This document shows, in pieces, positions 9,098-18,246 of a stretch of 64,000 nt of DNA (the first letter of the stretch is position 1; every line of letters starts with the position of its first letter). The notes below the pieces were generated by a model. It searched no databases. It was given only the letters and a program-made list of their open reading frames with translations, and was not told the origin of the DNA. The stretch comes from Calidifontibacter indicus. Its GTDB lineage: Bacteria; Actinomycetota; Actinomycetes; Actinomycetales; Dermatophilaceae. Both the position numbers and the translations under genes were made by a program. The stretch spans positions 2,356,001-2,420,000 of the forward strand of contig NZ_QTUA01000001.1 of NCBI RefSeq assembly GCF_003386865.1. The letters run 5' to 3'.

Positions 9098-10075
9098 TCA
9101 GATCGTGAGGATCAGCTTGCCGGTGGTCTGCCGCCCCTCGAGCGCCTCGTACGCGTCGGCCGCCCGCTCCAGCGGGTAGCGTCCGCCGATCCCCAGCTTC
9201 AGCGACCCGTCGGCCAGCGCACCGAGCACGTCCCCTGAGCGCCAAAGCAGTTCGTCACGGTCGAGCAGGTAGCTGCCCAGCGTCGGACGGGTCACGAACA
9301 GCGACCCGGCGGCGTTGAGCCGCTGCAGGTCGAACGGCGGCACCTGCCCACTGGCGCCACCGAAGAGGCACATCAGGCCACGCGGACGCAGGCTGGCCAG
9401 CGACGCGTCGAAGGTCGCCTTGCCGACGCCGTCGTAGACCACGTCGACGCCGCGTCCGGCGAGCCGCCGCACCTCGGCGGCGAGCGCCTCTGCTTCGAAC
9501 TCGCGGTAGTTGATCGTGTGGTTCGCACCGAGGTCGCGGGCGATCTGCAGCTTCTCCTCGCTGCCCGCGGTGGCGACGACGACGGCACCCTTGGTGCGGG
9601 CCATCTGCACCAGCAACTGACCGACACCACCCGCGGCCGCGTGCACGAGCGCGATCTCGTCGGCCTGCAGCGCCCAGGTCGAGTTGGTCAGGTAGTGAGC
9701 GGTCATGCCCTGGAGCATCGCGGCGGCAGCGGTCTCGAGGTCGAGTCCGTCGGGCACCGGCACCACACCGGCGGCGTCGACGTTGACGAGTTCGGCCGCA
9801 CTGCCGGTGAACTGGGCCCATGCGACGCGCTGACCGACGGTGAAACCTTCAACCCCTTCGCCGACGGCGACGACCTCGCCGGCCGCCTCCTCGCCGAGCA
9901 CGAACGGCGTGTCGAGCGGATAGACGCCCTGGCGCTTGTAGACGTCGATGAAGTTGACGCCGACGGCCGCCACCTTCACCTGCAGTTGGCCGGCCGCGGG
10001 AGCCGCGACGTCGATGTCTCGGACGGCCAGGACGGACCGGTCGCCGTGTTCGGTCACGATGAGTGCACGGGTCAT
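9098..10075 (-). CDS. NADPH:quinone reductase, zeta-crystallin (Qor) type
   Basis: A 325-residue zinc-independent member of the medium-chain dehydrogenase family. The N-terminal GroES-like domain has GVNFIDVYKRQGVYP, typical for Qor, then ExxGEVVAVG, and the Rossmann domain has HAAAGGVGQLL. It should reduce quinones with NADPH in the cytoplasm. ATG 10075 begins MTRALIV, matching family N-termini; eight further in-frame codons upstream are less likely. It sits 20 nt after the YciO-type gene in the same orientation and may share its transcript. Confidence 0.87.
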   Translation of the reverse strand: MTRALIVTEHGDRSVLAVRDIDVAAPAAGQLQVKVAAVGVNFIDVYKRQGVYPLDTPFVLGEEAAGEVVAVGEGVEGFTVGQRVAWAQFTGSAAELVNVDAAGVVPVPDGLDLETAAAAMLQGMTAHYLTNSTWALQADEIALVHAAAGGVGQLLVQMARTKGAVVVATAGSEEKLQIARDLGANHTINYREFEAEALAAEVRRLAGRGVDVVYDGVGKATFDASLASLRPRGLMCLFGGASGQVPPFDLQRLNAAGSLFVTRPTLGSYLLDRDELLWRSGDVLGALADGSLKLGIGGRYPLERAADAYEALEGRQTTGKLILTI

Positions 10076-10095
10076 GTGATTCACCCTAGCGACCG

Positions 10096-10716
10096 TCACT
10101 CGAACGGCGTCGGGTCACCCGCTCCGACCCGGACGACCTCGGGGTACCCGGAGGAGAAGTCGACGACGGTCGTCGGTTCGACACCGCACTCGCCGCTGTC
10201 GATCACCGCGTCGACCTCGTGGTCGAGGCGTTCCTTGATCGACCAACCGTCGACCATCGGCTCCTCCTCGTCGGGCAGCAGCAGGGTGCTGGTCATCAGC
10301 GGCTCCCCCAGCGTCTCCAACAACGCGTGCACCACCGGGTGCTGCGGGATGCGCACCCCGACGGTCTTCTTCTTCGCGTGCAGGAAGCGCCGCGGCACCT
10401 CGCCGGTTGCCGGCAGGATGAAGGTGTACTGGCCCGGCGTCGCCGCCTTCAACGCCCGGAAGACCCGGTTGTCCATGATCACGAACTCCCCCAACTGCGC
10501 GAAGTCGTGGCACATCAACGTGAAGTGGTGCTTGTCGTCGAGGTGACGGATGCGCACGATGCGCTCCTTCGCCTCGACGTTGCCGAGCATCGCGCCGAGC
10601 GCGAAACAGGAGTCGGTCGGGTACGCGATCAGTCCACCGTCGCGCAGGATCGCGACGGCCTGGTTGATGCTGCGTGGCTGTGGGTCGACCGGGTGGACGT
10701 CGAAATAGCGGGCCAT
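10096..10716 (-). CDS. YrdC/Sua5-domain protein, YciO type
   Basis: A 206-residue single-domain YrdC protein, the same length as E. coli YciO. It begins MARYFDVHPVDPQPRSI, followed by YPTDSCFALGAM and the KKKTVGVRIPQHPVV segment. YrdC/Sua5 enzymes make threonylcarbamoyl-AMP for tRNA t6A; YciO is a paralogue with weak or different activity, so the role in t6A is not assured. It is the first gene of a probable pair with the quinone reductase. Confidence 0.82.
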   Translation of the reverse strand: MARYFDVHPVDPQPRSINQAVAILRDGGLIAYPTDSCFALGAMLGNVEAKERIVRIRHLDDKHHFTLMCHDFAQLGEFVIMDNRVFRALKAATPGQYTFILPATGEVPRRFLHAKKKTVGVRIPQHPVVHALLETLGEPLMTSTLLLPDEEEPMVDGWSIKERLDHEVDAVIDSGECGVEPTTVVDFSSGYPEVVRVGAGDPTPFE

Positions 10717-10725
10717 GGCGTCAAC

Positions 10726-11268
10726 CTACGCCCGCGCGCCCCACTTGTCGGCGAGCGTGCGCATCACCTTCAGGTCGCGGGTAGTGGCGACCCCGACGAG
10801 CTTCTCGATGCGCGCATTGCTGATCTTGGCCTCGTGCGTGGATTTGCCCAACCACCAATGGATCTCATCGCCCACGACCTTCAACCGCTCACCGTCGACG
10901 TCCCACTCGTCGAGGGTGCGGACGGCGTCGGCGGACGGTGTCTGCGCGCACAACGTCACGTAGCGCCGGTCGGCACCGCCCAACGGGTCGTCGAGACCGT
11001 GCGCGGTGTCGGCGATCTCGACGAGCTGCACGGGTGTGCGCAACACCACCGGCACCGGGAAACCGAACTCCGTCTCCATCGCCGACTCCAGCGCATCGAT
11101 GATCTTCGCGCGACTGCGCATCGAGGTGCCGAAGAGCACGTTGCCGCTCTGGATGTGTGTGGCGACGTCACGGAATCCGCTGTCGCCCAAGAGTTCCCGC
11201 AGGCGTTCCATCTTCACCCAGCGCGCAGACACGTTCACCGCCCGCAGGAACGCGACGTACTGCGCCAT
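10726..11268 (-). CDS. DUF1697 family protein
   Basis: A 180-residue protein with the DUF1697 N-terminus MAQYVAFLRAVNVSA and the internal ATHIQSGNVLF motif near residue 45. No enzymatic function has been assigned to the family. ATG 11268 overlaps the osmC stop by one base (TGATG), so translation is probably coupled. The frame extends upstream to 11340 inside osmC but without family similarity. Confidence 0.83.
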   Translation of the reverse strand: MAQYVAFLRAVNVSARWVKMERLRELLGDSGFRDVATHIQSGNVLFGTSMRSRAKIIDALESAMETEFGFPVPVVLRTPVQLVEIADTAHGLDDPLGGADRRYVTLCAQTPSADAVRTLDEWDVDGERLKVVGDEIHWWLGKSTHEAKISNARIEKLVGVATTRDLKVMRTLADKWGARA

Positions 11269-11708
11269 CAGTCGCCGCTCTCGCCCGCGATCTGCATGGT
11301 GACGTCGGCGCCCAACTGCACGGTGCGGCTCACCGTGCACAACCGGTCGTGCGAACGCTCGACGGCGTCGGGGTAGACCGAGCGGGCGGCATCGCCCTCG
11401 GCGCCCTCTGGGAAGCTCACCTCGAAGCGCACGGTGATCGGACCCATGTGGTTGTGCTGCTCGTCGCGCAGCTTCTCCCCCGACGCGGTGACGTCGAAGG
11501 TGGTCGGCTCGCTGCGGCGCGAGGTGAGGATGTCGACGTCGATCGCGGAGCAGCCGGCAATCGCGGTGAGCAGCAACTCGACCGGGGTGAACTGGTCGTC
11601 GCCGCCGCTGCCGAAGTCGAATGTGCCGCCGCGGGCGTTGGTGGCGCGGAACTTGCCCGCCGACGTCCGGGTGATGGTGACTGAGCGCATGGCCTCGGGG
11701 TTCGTCAT
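11268..11708 (-). CDS. OsmC-family protein
   Basis: A 146-residue protein of the OsmC/Ohr superfamily, cysteine-based peroxidases of the cytoplasm. It has the characteristic central helix FTPVELLLTAIAGCSAIDVD with the first reactive cysteine, and HDRLCTVSRTV with the second near the C-terminus. Both cysteines are present, so thiol peroxidase activity is plausible; the substrate peroxide is unknown. It heads a coupled pair with the DUF1697 gene. Confidence 0.87.
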   Translation of the reverse strand: MTNPEAMRSVTITRTSAGKFRATNARGGTFDFGSGGDDQFTPVELLLTAIAGCSAIDVDILTSRRSEPTTFDVTASGEKLRDEQHNHMGPITVRFEVSFPEGAEGDAARSVYPDAVERSHDRLCTVSRTVQLGADVTMQIAGESGD

Positions 11709-11738
11709 GGGATCAGCCTGCCACTAGCGTGGTGGGTC

Positions 11739-12380
11739 ATGAGCCACCCCGCGAGCCAGCCCGCTGCGAACCACGTCGAGGTCGAGCACAGCATCGTGCT
11801 CATCCGGCACGGCGAGACCGAATGGTCGCGCAGCGGTCAGCACACCGGCACCACCGATCTTCCGCTCCTGCCCGAAGGCGAGGCGTGCGCCCGCCGGGCC
11901 GGTGAACTGCTCGCCGGCATGTCGTTCGTGGCCGCGTTCTGCTCACCGCTGCAGCGCGCCGTCCGCACCGCCGAACTGGCCGGACTGCGCGACGTGGAGC
12001 TCGCCCCCGAACTGCGCGAGTGGGACTACGGCGGCTACGAGGGCCTGACCACCCCGCAGATCCGCGAGCAGACCGGTGACCCAACGTGGGAGATCTTCAA
12101 GGACGGCACCGTGCCCGGCGACACCCCCGGCGAGTCGGTGTGGGACGTCGCGGCGCGGGTGTCGCACGTGCTCGCCAAGGTGACCCCGCTGCTCGACGAG
12201 GGCAACGTAGCACTCGTGGCGCACGGGCACTCGCTGCGCATCCTGGCGTCGGTGTTCCTGCAGATGAGCCCGCGCTTCGGCGCGCGCCTGCTGCTCGACG
12301 CCGGCTCGCTGTCGATGCTCGGCTTCCACCACGGGCAGCCGACGATCCAGGTGTGGAACCGGCAAACCCGCGGGGCCTGA
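11739..12380 (+). CDS. Histidine phosphatase (phosphoglycerate mutase-like)
   Basis: A 213-residue histidine phosphatase. The catalytic RHGETEW lies near residue 25 and the second histidine in VAHGHSLRIL near residue 160; the conserved EWDYGGYEG lies between. Proteins like this act as small-molecule phosphatases rather than glycolytic mutases. It is convergent with the glutamate-cysteine ligase gene, with only 4 nt between the stop codons, and divergent from osmC. Confidence 0.86.
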   Translation: MSHPASQPAANHVEVEHSIVLIRHGETEWSRSGQHTGTTDLPLLPEGEACARRAGELLAGMSFVAAFCSPLQRAVRTAELAGLRDVELAPELREWDYGGYEGLTTPQIREQTGDPTWEIFKDGTVPGDTPGESVWDVAARVSHVLAKVTPLLDEGNVALVAHGHSLRILASVFLQMSPRFGARLLLDAGSLSMLGFHHGQPTIQVWNRQTRGA

Positions 12381-12384
12381 CCGC

Positions 12385-13869
12385 TCAGGCCGGCAGCTCC
12401 CAGGTGTGCACCGGGGCGTTGTCGCTCATGCCGACCAGGTAGCGCTCGAGCATCCCGACCAGCGCATCACGGCGCGAGGCGCCCTGGGCCTCGAGCCGCT
12501 GCACGCACGCGATCTGCCAACTGGCGCCGTTGACGCCGGCCCGGCAGCGGTCCTCGACGACACCGAGGAAGCGGTCGCGCACCGACTGCGCGACGCCCCA
12601 CTTCTCCAGGCCCTCGTGCGCCAGCGGCAACAGGTGCCGCAGGATCAGCTCGTCGGCGGCGACCTCGCCGAAGCCCGGCCAGTAGACCTTCGCCTCGATA
12701 CCGCGCCGCGCGCACTGGGTGAAGTTGTCGTTGGCGGCCGCGAAACTCATCCGCGTCCAGATCGGGCGCTCGTCCTCGGCCAGCATGCGCACCACGCCGT
12801 AGTAGAACGCCGAGTTGGCGATGGTGTCGACGATCGTCGGCCCGGCCGGCAGCACGCGGTTCTCGACGCGCAGGTGCGGCTTGCCGTCGACGATGTCGTA
12901 GATCGGACGGTTCCAGCGGTAGACGGTGCCGTTGTGCAGCCGCAGCTCCGACAGCACCGGTGCCTCGCCCTGCTCGAACAACGCCACCGGGTCTTCGTCG
13001 CTGCACTCGGGCAGCAGCGAGGGGAAGTAGCGCACGTTCTCCTCGAACAGGTCGAAGATCGAGGTGATCCACCGCTCGCCGAACCACACCCGCGGACGCA
13101 CACCCTGGTTCTTCAACTCGATGCTGCGGGTGTCGGTCGCCTGCTTGAACAGCGGGATGCGGGTCTCGTGCCACAACTGCTTGCCGAAGAAGAACGGCGA
13201 GTTGGCACCGAGCGCGAGCTGCACACTCGACAGCGCCTGTGCGGCGTTCCAGTAGGCCGCGAACTGCATCGGCCGCACCTGCAGGTGCAATTGCACCGAG
13301 GTGCACGCCGATTCGGGGGCGATGGAGTCGGCGTATGTCGCGAGACGTTCACCGGTCGGACCCTCGATGTCGATGAACAGGTCTTCACCGCGAGCGTTGA
13401 AGATCGCCTCGTTGAGCGCGCCGTAGCGGATGTTGGCACTCATCCATTCGGTGTGGAAGTGCTCGGGCATGATCGTCGGGAGGATGCCGATCATCACCAT
13501 CCGTGACCCCGCCTGCCGGGCGAGCTCATCGGCCCGGTTGAGGCTGGCGCGAAGGTCGCGTTCGAGGTGCAACGCCTCCTCGCCCGGCATCGGACGAGGG
13601 CTCACGTTCAACTCGATGTTGTACTGCCCGAGCTCGGTCTGGTAGTCGCCGTCCTGGATCTTGTCGAGCACCGCCGCGTTGCTCATCGTGGGCTGCATGC
13701 CGGAGTCGACGAGGTTCATCTCGATCTCCATGCCGGTCAGCTGCCGGTCGAACTCGAAGCCGCGGCTGTGCAGCATCCGCTCGAACACGTCGAGGTCCTG
13801 GCGGACCTTCTCGCGGTACCGCTGCCGTTCCTCGCGCGTGTAGTTGTTGCCGGTGACGTCAGATCCCAT
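12385..13869 (-). CDS. Glutamate-cysteine ligase family protein
   Basis: A 494-residue GCS2-type ligase predicted to join glutamate and cysteine with ATP. The N-terminal LTGMEIEMNLVD, the TELGQYNIELNVSPRP segment and the C-terminal HLRVENRVLPAGPT match the long actinobacterial branch. Actinobacteria generally use mycothiol rather than glutathione; gamma-glutamylcysteine is also the donor for ergothioneine, but no egt genes are adjacent, so the pathway is open. I prefer ATG 13869, which has AAGGAG at good spacing, over GTG 13875, where that site would abut the start codon. Confidence 0.82.
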   Translation of the reverse strand: MGSDVTGNNYTREERQRYREKVRQDLDVFERMLHSRGFEFDRQLTGMEIEMNLVDSGMQPTMSNAAVLDKIQDGDYQTELGQYNIELNVSPRPMPGEEALHLERDLRASLNRADELARQAGSRMVMIGILPTIMPEHFHTEWMSANIRYGALNEAIFNARGEDLFIDIEGPTGERLATYADSIAPESACTSVQLHLQVRPMQFAAYWNAAQALSSVQLALGANSPFFFGKQLWHETRIPLFKQATDTRSIELKNQGVRPRVWFGERWITSIFDLFEENVRYFPSLLPECSDEDPVALFEQGEAPVLSELRLHNGTVYRWNRPIYDIVDGKPHLRVENRVLPAGPTIVDTIANSAFYYGVVRMLAEDERPIWTRMSFAAANDNFTQCARRGIEAKVYWPGFGEVAADELILRHLLPLAHEGLEKWGVAQSVRDRFLGVVEDRCRAGVNGASWQIACVQRLEAQGASRRDALVGMLERYLVGMSDNAPVHTWELPA

Positions 13870-13989
13870 GTCCACTCCTTCGCACGGTTCCTACACGTGA
13901 CTGCGCAGCTGCCTGCTCTGCTGCGCCAACGCTAGTGGTACGCCGTGTTGGTCGGGGATGTTGTCCGTGCCCCGACATAACCTCCGGGT

Positions 13990-15156
13990 ATGCGCCTGCT
14001 GCACACCTCCGACTGGCATCTCGGCCGGTCGTTCCACGGAGTCGGGCTGCTCGATGCCCAGCGGGCCTATCTGCGCCACCTCGTGCAGGTCGTCCAGGAG
14101 CACGACGTCGACGCCTTGCTCGTCTCCGGTGACATCTACGACCGTGCGCTGCCCGCGCCCGACACGGTGACCGCGCTCGACGACGCTCTGGTCGCGCTGC
14201 TCGACACCGGCACCACCGTCGTGCTGTCGGCCGGCAACCACGACTCCGCCCGGCGGCTGGGCTTCGGCTCGCGCATCATGTCCCGGCTCGGCCTGCACAT
14301 CGCCACCGACGTCGCCTCGATCGGTGCCCCGATCCTGCTCGACGACGTCGCGATCCACCCGCTGCCCTACCTCGAGCCGGCCGTGGTCGCCGAGGCTCTC
14401 GGCGCCACCGAACGCACCCACGCCACCGTCATGCGGGCCGCGATGGACCGCGTGCGTGACTGTGCGATCGGTGACCGCAGGGTCGTGATGGCGCATGCGT
14501 TCGTGGCCGGCGCCACGACCAGCGATTCCGAACGCGACGTCTCGGTCGGCGGGCTCGGCGTCGTGCCGGTCGAGGTGTTCGACGACATCGACTACGTGGC
14601 CCTCGGCCACCTGCACCGTCCGCAGGTGGTGCGCGACCACGTGCGCTACAGCGGGGCCCCGATGGCGTTCTCGTTCAGCGAGGCCGGGCAGGTGAAGTCG
14701 TCGGTGCTGGTCGACCTCGACTCGGGCGAGCAGTCACTGATCCCGACGCCGGTGCACCGCCCGGTCGCGCGACTGCGCGGCGAGTTGGAGCAACTGCTCG
14801 ACGACCCGGCGCTCGATCACGCCGAGGACGCCTGGTGCGAGGTCACGCTGACCGATGCGATCCAGCCGGTGGGAGCGATGGAACGCATCCGGGCGCGGTT
14901 CCCGCACACCCTCGCGCTCGGCTTCGACGGTCCGGCCCGCATCGGCGCCCAGGTCAGCTACGCGCAGCGGTTGCGGGCGCGCAGCGATGTCGACATCTGC
15001 TGCGACTTCGTCGACCACGTGCGCTCACGCCCGGCCGACGAGGCCGAACACGCGCTCCTGCAGGAGGGCATCGCGGCCGTTCAGATCGACCGCGCCCGCG
15101 CCGACGACGAGGGAATCGCCGCCATCGGTGGCGAAGCGCGGGAGGGAGTGGCGTGA
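13990..15156 (+). CDS. sbcD: Exonuclease subunit SbcD
   Basis: A 388-residue Mre11-type nuclease subunit. The metallophosphoesterase motifs appear in order: TSDWHLG (residues 6-12), SGDIYDRALP, SAGNHDS, MAHAFV and GHLHRP. With SbcC it forms a complex that opens DNA hairpins and trims double-strand ends. The stop codon overlaps the sbcC GTG by four bases (GTGA), so the subunits are translationally coupled. The upstream region of about 120 bp is shared with the divergent glutamate-cysteine ligase gene. Confidence 0.95.
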   Translation: MRLLHTSDWHLGRSFHGVGLLDAQRAYLRHLVQVVQEHDVDALLVSGDIYDRALPAPDTVTALDDALVALLDTGTTVVLSAGNHDSARRLGFGSRIMSRLGLHIATDVASIGAPILLDDVAIHPLPYLEPAVVAEALGATERTHATVMRAAMDRVRDCAIGDRRVVMAHAFVAGATTSDSERDVSVGGLGVVPVEVFDDIDYVALGHLHRPQVVRDHVRYSGAPMAFSFSEAGQVKSSVLVDLDSGEQSLIPTPVHRPVARLRGELEQLLDDPALDHAEDAWCEVTLTDAIQPVGAMERIRARFPHTLALGFDGPARIGAQVSYAQRLRARSDVDICCDFVDHVRSRPADEAEHALLQEGIAAVQIDRARADDEGIAAIGGEAREGVA

Positions 15157-18100
15157 GGCTGCACCACCTGCAGATCCGGGCCTTCGGTCCGTTCGGTGGC
15201 ACCGAGGCGATCGACTTCGACGCGCTCGGCGCCCACGGGCTGTTTCTGATGCACGGCGCCACCGGCAGCGGCAAGACCACCGTGCTCGACGCCGTCTGCT
15301 TCGCGCTGTTCGCCGCGGTGCCGGGAGCCCGACGCAGCCAGACCGAGCGACTGGTGAGCGACCACGCGCAGCCGGGCACCTCCCCCGAAGTGCGGCTCGA
15401 GTTCACCGTCGCCCAGCGCCGGCTGCGCATCACCCGCTCCCCCAAACACCTCGTCACCAAGAAGCGCGGACACGGGCAGACTCCCCGCCAGGCGAAGGTG
15501 TTGCTCGAGGAGCGCCTCGCCGGACGGTGGACGGCGCTGAGCACCCGCGCCGACGAGACCGCCGAGATTCTCGACGACCTCATCGGGCTCGGCCTCGACC
15601 AGTTCGCGCAGGTGGTGCTGCTGCCGCAGGGCGAGTTCGCTGCGTTCCTGCGCGCCAAGGCCGACGACCGCGCCGCGCTGCTGCAGCGGCTGTTCGACAT
15701 CTCGCGGTTCGCCGACCTCGAGACCTGGCTCGCCGATCGCCGGCGCACGGTGCGCGCGCAGGTCACCGAGAACGACCGGGCGATCCACACCTCGGTGGTG
15801 CGCGCCGAGGAGTCGTTGGTCGATCTCGCCCCGCAGATCGAACAATGGCGCGGTCTGCCGGTCGACGCCCTGCCCGCGGCCGTCACCGAGGCCGCGGCCG
15901 CAACGTCCACCCGGTTGTCGGAGGCGATGGCGCTCACCGAACGCACCGCGACCGCGCTCGACGCGGCAGTGCGCACCCACGAGCAGGCCGACGCACTGCT
16001 CGGGCTGCAACGCAAGGGCGCGGCGGCCGCGGCCACCTGGGCCCAATGGGAGGCCCAGGACGACGAGCGGGCGTCGGCCGAGGGCGTGCTCGCCGCCCAT
16101 CGGCGGGCCGCCCGTGTCATGCCCTCAGTGCGCGCGGCCGAGCGCGCCGCCGTCCGTCACCGCACGGCCGGTGAGACCGCCGCGCCGGTGCGGGCCTCGC
16201 TGGAGGCGGCCGGCATCGCCGACCCCGACCAGGGCACCCGACTGCTGGCCGACGGGCGTGAACCGTTGAGCCAGGCGCTCGAGGCCGACCGCGGCGCCCG
16301 GTTGGCCGAGCAGCAACTCCCGGCCAGGAACACCGCGGTCGAGACCGCCCGCACGGCCGTCGGCACCCTGGCGACCACCCGCACACGGCTCGACGAACGC
16401 CTGGTCGTGCTGACGACCACGATCACGACAGCGCGGCAGACCAGTCAGGGCGCGGCAGACCTGCAGCACCGCAAGGCGCTGCTCGACGAATGGCGGGGCA
16501 GCACCGCCACACTGCGCGACGCCGAACGCCGCGACGCCCGCGCCGTCGAGCGCGTCACCGAGACCGCGCGCCGGTACGCCGAGGCCGAGGCCGAGGTCAT
16601 CGACCTGCGCACCCGCCGCCTGGCCGGTTTCGCCGGCGAGCTCGCGCTCGGTCTGCGGCCAGGCGCGCCCTGCCCGGTGTGCGGTTCGGCCGAACATCCG
16701 CGTCCAGCGTCGTCCGCAGCAGGCGTGGGCGCCGACGATGTCGCCGCCGCCGAGCAGGTAGCGCGCAGCGCCGCCGACGCTCACCGCGCGGCCGAGCGTG
16801 AGCAGACCGCGGCGCGGACGACGGTCGTCGCGCTCGCCGAACGCCAGGCGTCCCTGGCCGAACAGTGGGCGGCGCTCACCGGAGCGAGCCTCGAACCGTC
16901 GAACCTCACCACCCTGCAGTCCGATCTCGCGACGCAACTCGACGACGTCGCCCGCGCCCGCCAGGTGCTGGCCGCCGCCGAGCAGGAGCACGCTGCGCTC
17001 GAGGCCCGCCGGCTCGACCTCGAGCAGGAGCAGCGCCGGTCGGAGCAAGCGGTCCTGCAGGCCACCGCCGAGCGCGACAGCCTGCGGCAGGCGCTGCAGG
17101 ACGCGGTCGACCGTCGCGCCGAAGCGCTGAGCCGCCACCGCGAGGTCTGCGCCTGCGCGCGCCCGAGCGCCGACACCGCAGCCGATCACCCTACCGACGA
17201 CCCGGCGCTCGCGCACCGCCGGCACCGCGACCTCGAACAACTCCTCGAGCGGTGGACGACCGTGTCACACCAGGTCGCAGCGACACAGCAGTCGCTGGCC
17301 GAAGCCCGCACCGAGCTTGACCGTCAACTGGAGGATGAAGGATTCTCCGGCGTCGAACAGGCCCGGGCTGCCCTGCTGTCGACGGCCGCCGAAGCCGAAC
17401 TCGTCGCGCAGTTGCGCTCGGCGCGTGACGCCGCGCAGCAGGCCCGCGGGGTGCTCGACCAACCCGACGTCGTGGCCGCGATGGCCGCCGACCCGGCCGA
17501 CCCCGCGGGTGCGTTGGCGCTGCGCCGGGAGGCACAGTCGGCCGACCGGCAGGCCCGCGAGCAGTTCGCCGGTGCGAAGCGTGCAGCCGCCAGCTTGGAA
17601 CGTCTCGCGGCCGACGTCGACCGCCTCCTGGCCGAATCACGGGCCGACCGCGAGTCGTTGCCGGTGCTCGACCGGGTGGCCGACCTCACCACCGGCGCCG
17701 GCGACAACCAGCTGCGGATGCGACTGTCCGCCTATGTGCTGGCGGCCCGGCTCGAGCAGGTCACCACCCTGGCCAATCACCAACTCGAGGTGATGTCGGC
17801 CGGTCGTTACCGCCTCGAACACACCGACGCCAAGGCGAAGGGCGGTGCCCGCAGCGGCCTCGGCCTTCATGTGCGCGATTCCTGGACCGGCACCGCCCGC
17901 GACACCGCCACTCTCTCCGGCGGCGAGACCTTCATGGTGTCGCTCGCTCTGGCGCTCGCGCTCGGCGAAGCCGTCCTGCACGACGCGGGCGGCCGTCCGC
18001 TGGAGACCCTGCTGGTCGACGAGGGCTTCGGCAGCCTCGACGACGAGTCGCTCGAACTCGTGATGCAGGTGCTCGACGACCTACGGTCCGGCGGGCGCAC

Positions 18101-18224
18101 GGTCGGCATCGTCAGCCACGTGAGCGAGCTACGCAGCCGGGTGCCGGCGCAGATCCGCGTCCACAAGACAGAACAAGGGTCACGCGTCGAGGTGCATGTC
18201 GGCGATGCGTCGTCGGCCGCCTGA
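15153..18224 (+). CDS. sbcC: Exonuclease subunit SbcC
   Basis: A 1,023-residue Rad50-type ATPase. Walker A GATGSGKTT is at residues 35-43, the zinc-hook CPVC at 507-510 sits in the middle of a long Ala/Glu/Arg-rich coiled coil, the signature LSGGE is near 920, and Walker B LLVDEGFGSLDDES is near 953-966. It drives DNA tethering and unwinding for SbcD. The GTG start at 15153 fits the conserved N-terminus and the 4-nt overlap with sbcD. The aminotransferase gene follows 22 nt later. Confidence 0.95.
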   Translation: MRLHHLQIRAFGPFGGTEAIDFDALGAHGLFLMHGATGSGKTTVLDAVCFALFAAVPGARRSQTERLVSDHAQPGTSPEVRLEFTVAQRRLRITRSPKHLVTKKRGHGQTPRQAKVLLEERLAGRWTALSTRADETAEILDDLIGLGLDQFAQVVLLPQGEFAAFLRAKADDRAALLQRLFDISRFADLETWLADRRRTVRAQVTENDRAIHTSVVRAEESLVDLAPQIEQWRGLPVDALPAAVTEAAAATSTRLSEAMALTERTATALDAAVRTHEQADALLGLQRKGAAAAATWAQWEAQDDERASAEGVLAAHRRAARVMPSVRAAERAAVRHRTAGETAAPVRASLEAAGIADPDQGTRLLADGREPLSQALEADRGARLAEQQLPARNTAVETARTAVGTLATTRTRLDERLVVLTTTITTARQTSQGAADLQHRKALLDEWRGSTATLRDAERRDARAVERVTETARRYAEAEAEVIDLRTRRLAGFAGELALGLRPGAPCPVCGSAEHPRPASSAAGVGADDVAAAEQVARSAADAHRAAEREQTAARTTVVALAERQASLAEQWAALTGASLEPSNLTTLQSDLATQLDDVARARQVLAAAEQEHAALEARRLDLEQEQRRSEQAVLQATAERDSLRQALQDAVDRRAEALSRHREVCACARPSADTAADHPTDDPALAHRRHRDLEQLLERWTTVSHQVAATQQSLAEARTELDRQLEDEGFSGVEQARAALLSTAAEAELVAQLRSARDAAQQARGVLDQPDVVAAMAADPADPAGALALRREAQSADRQAREQFAGAKRAAASLERLAADVDRLLAESRADRESLPVLDRVADLTTGAGDNQLRMRLSAYVLAARLEQVTTLANHQLEVMSAGRYRLEHTDAKAKGGARSGLGLHVRDSWTGTARDTATLSGGETFMVSLALALALGEAVLHDAGGRPLETLLVDEGFGSLDDESLELVMQVLDDLRSGGRTVGIVSHVSELRSRVPAQIRVHKTEQGSRVEVHVGDASSAA

Positions 18225-18246
18225 ACCGCTGTGCAAAGGTGAGCCC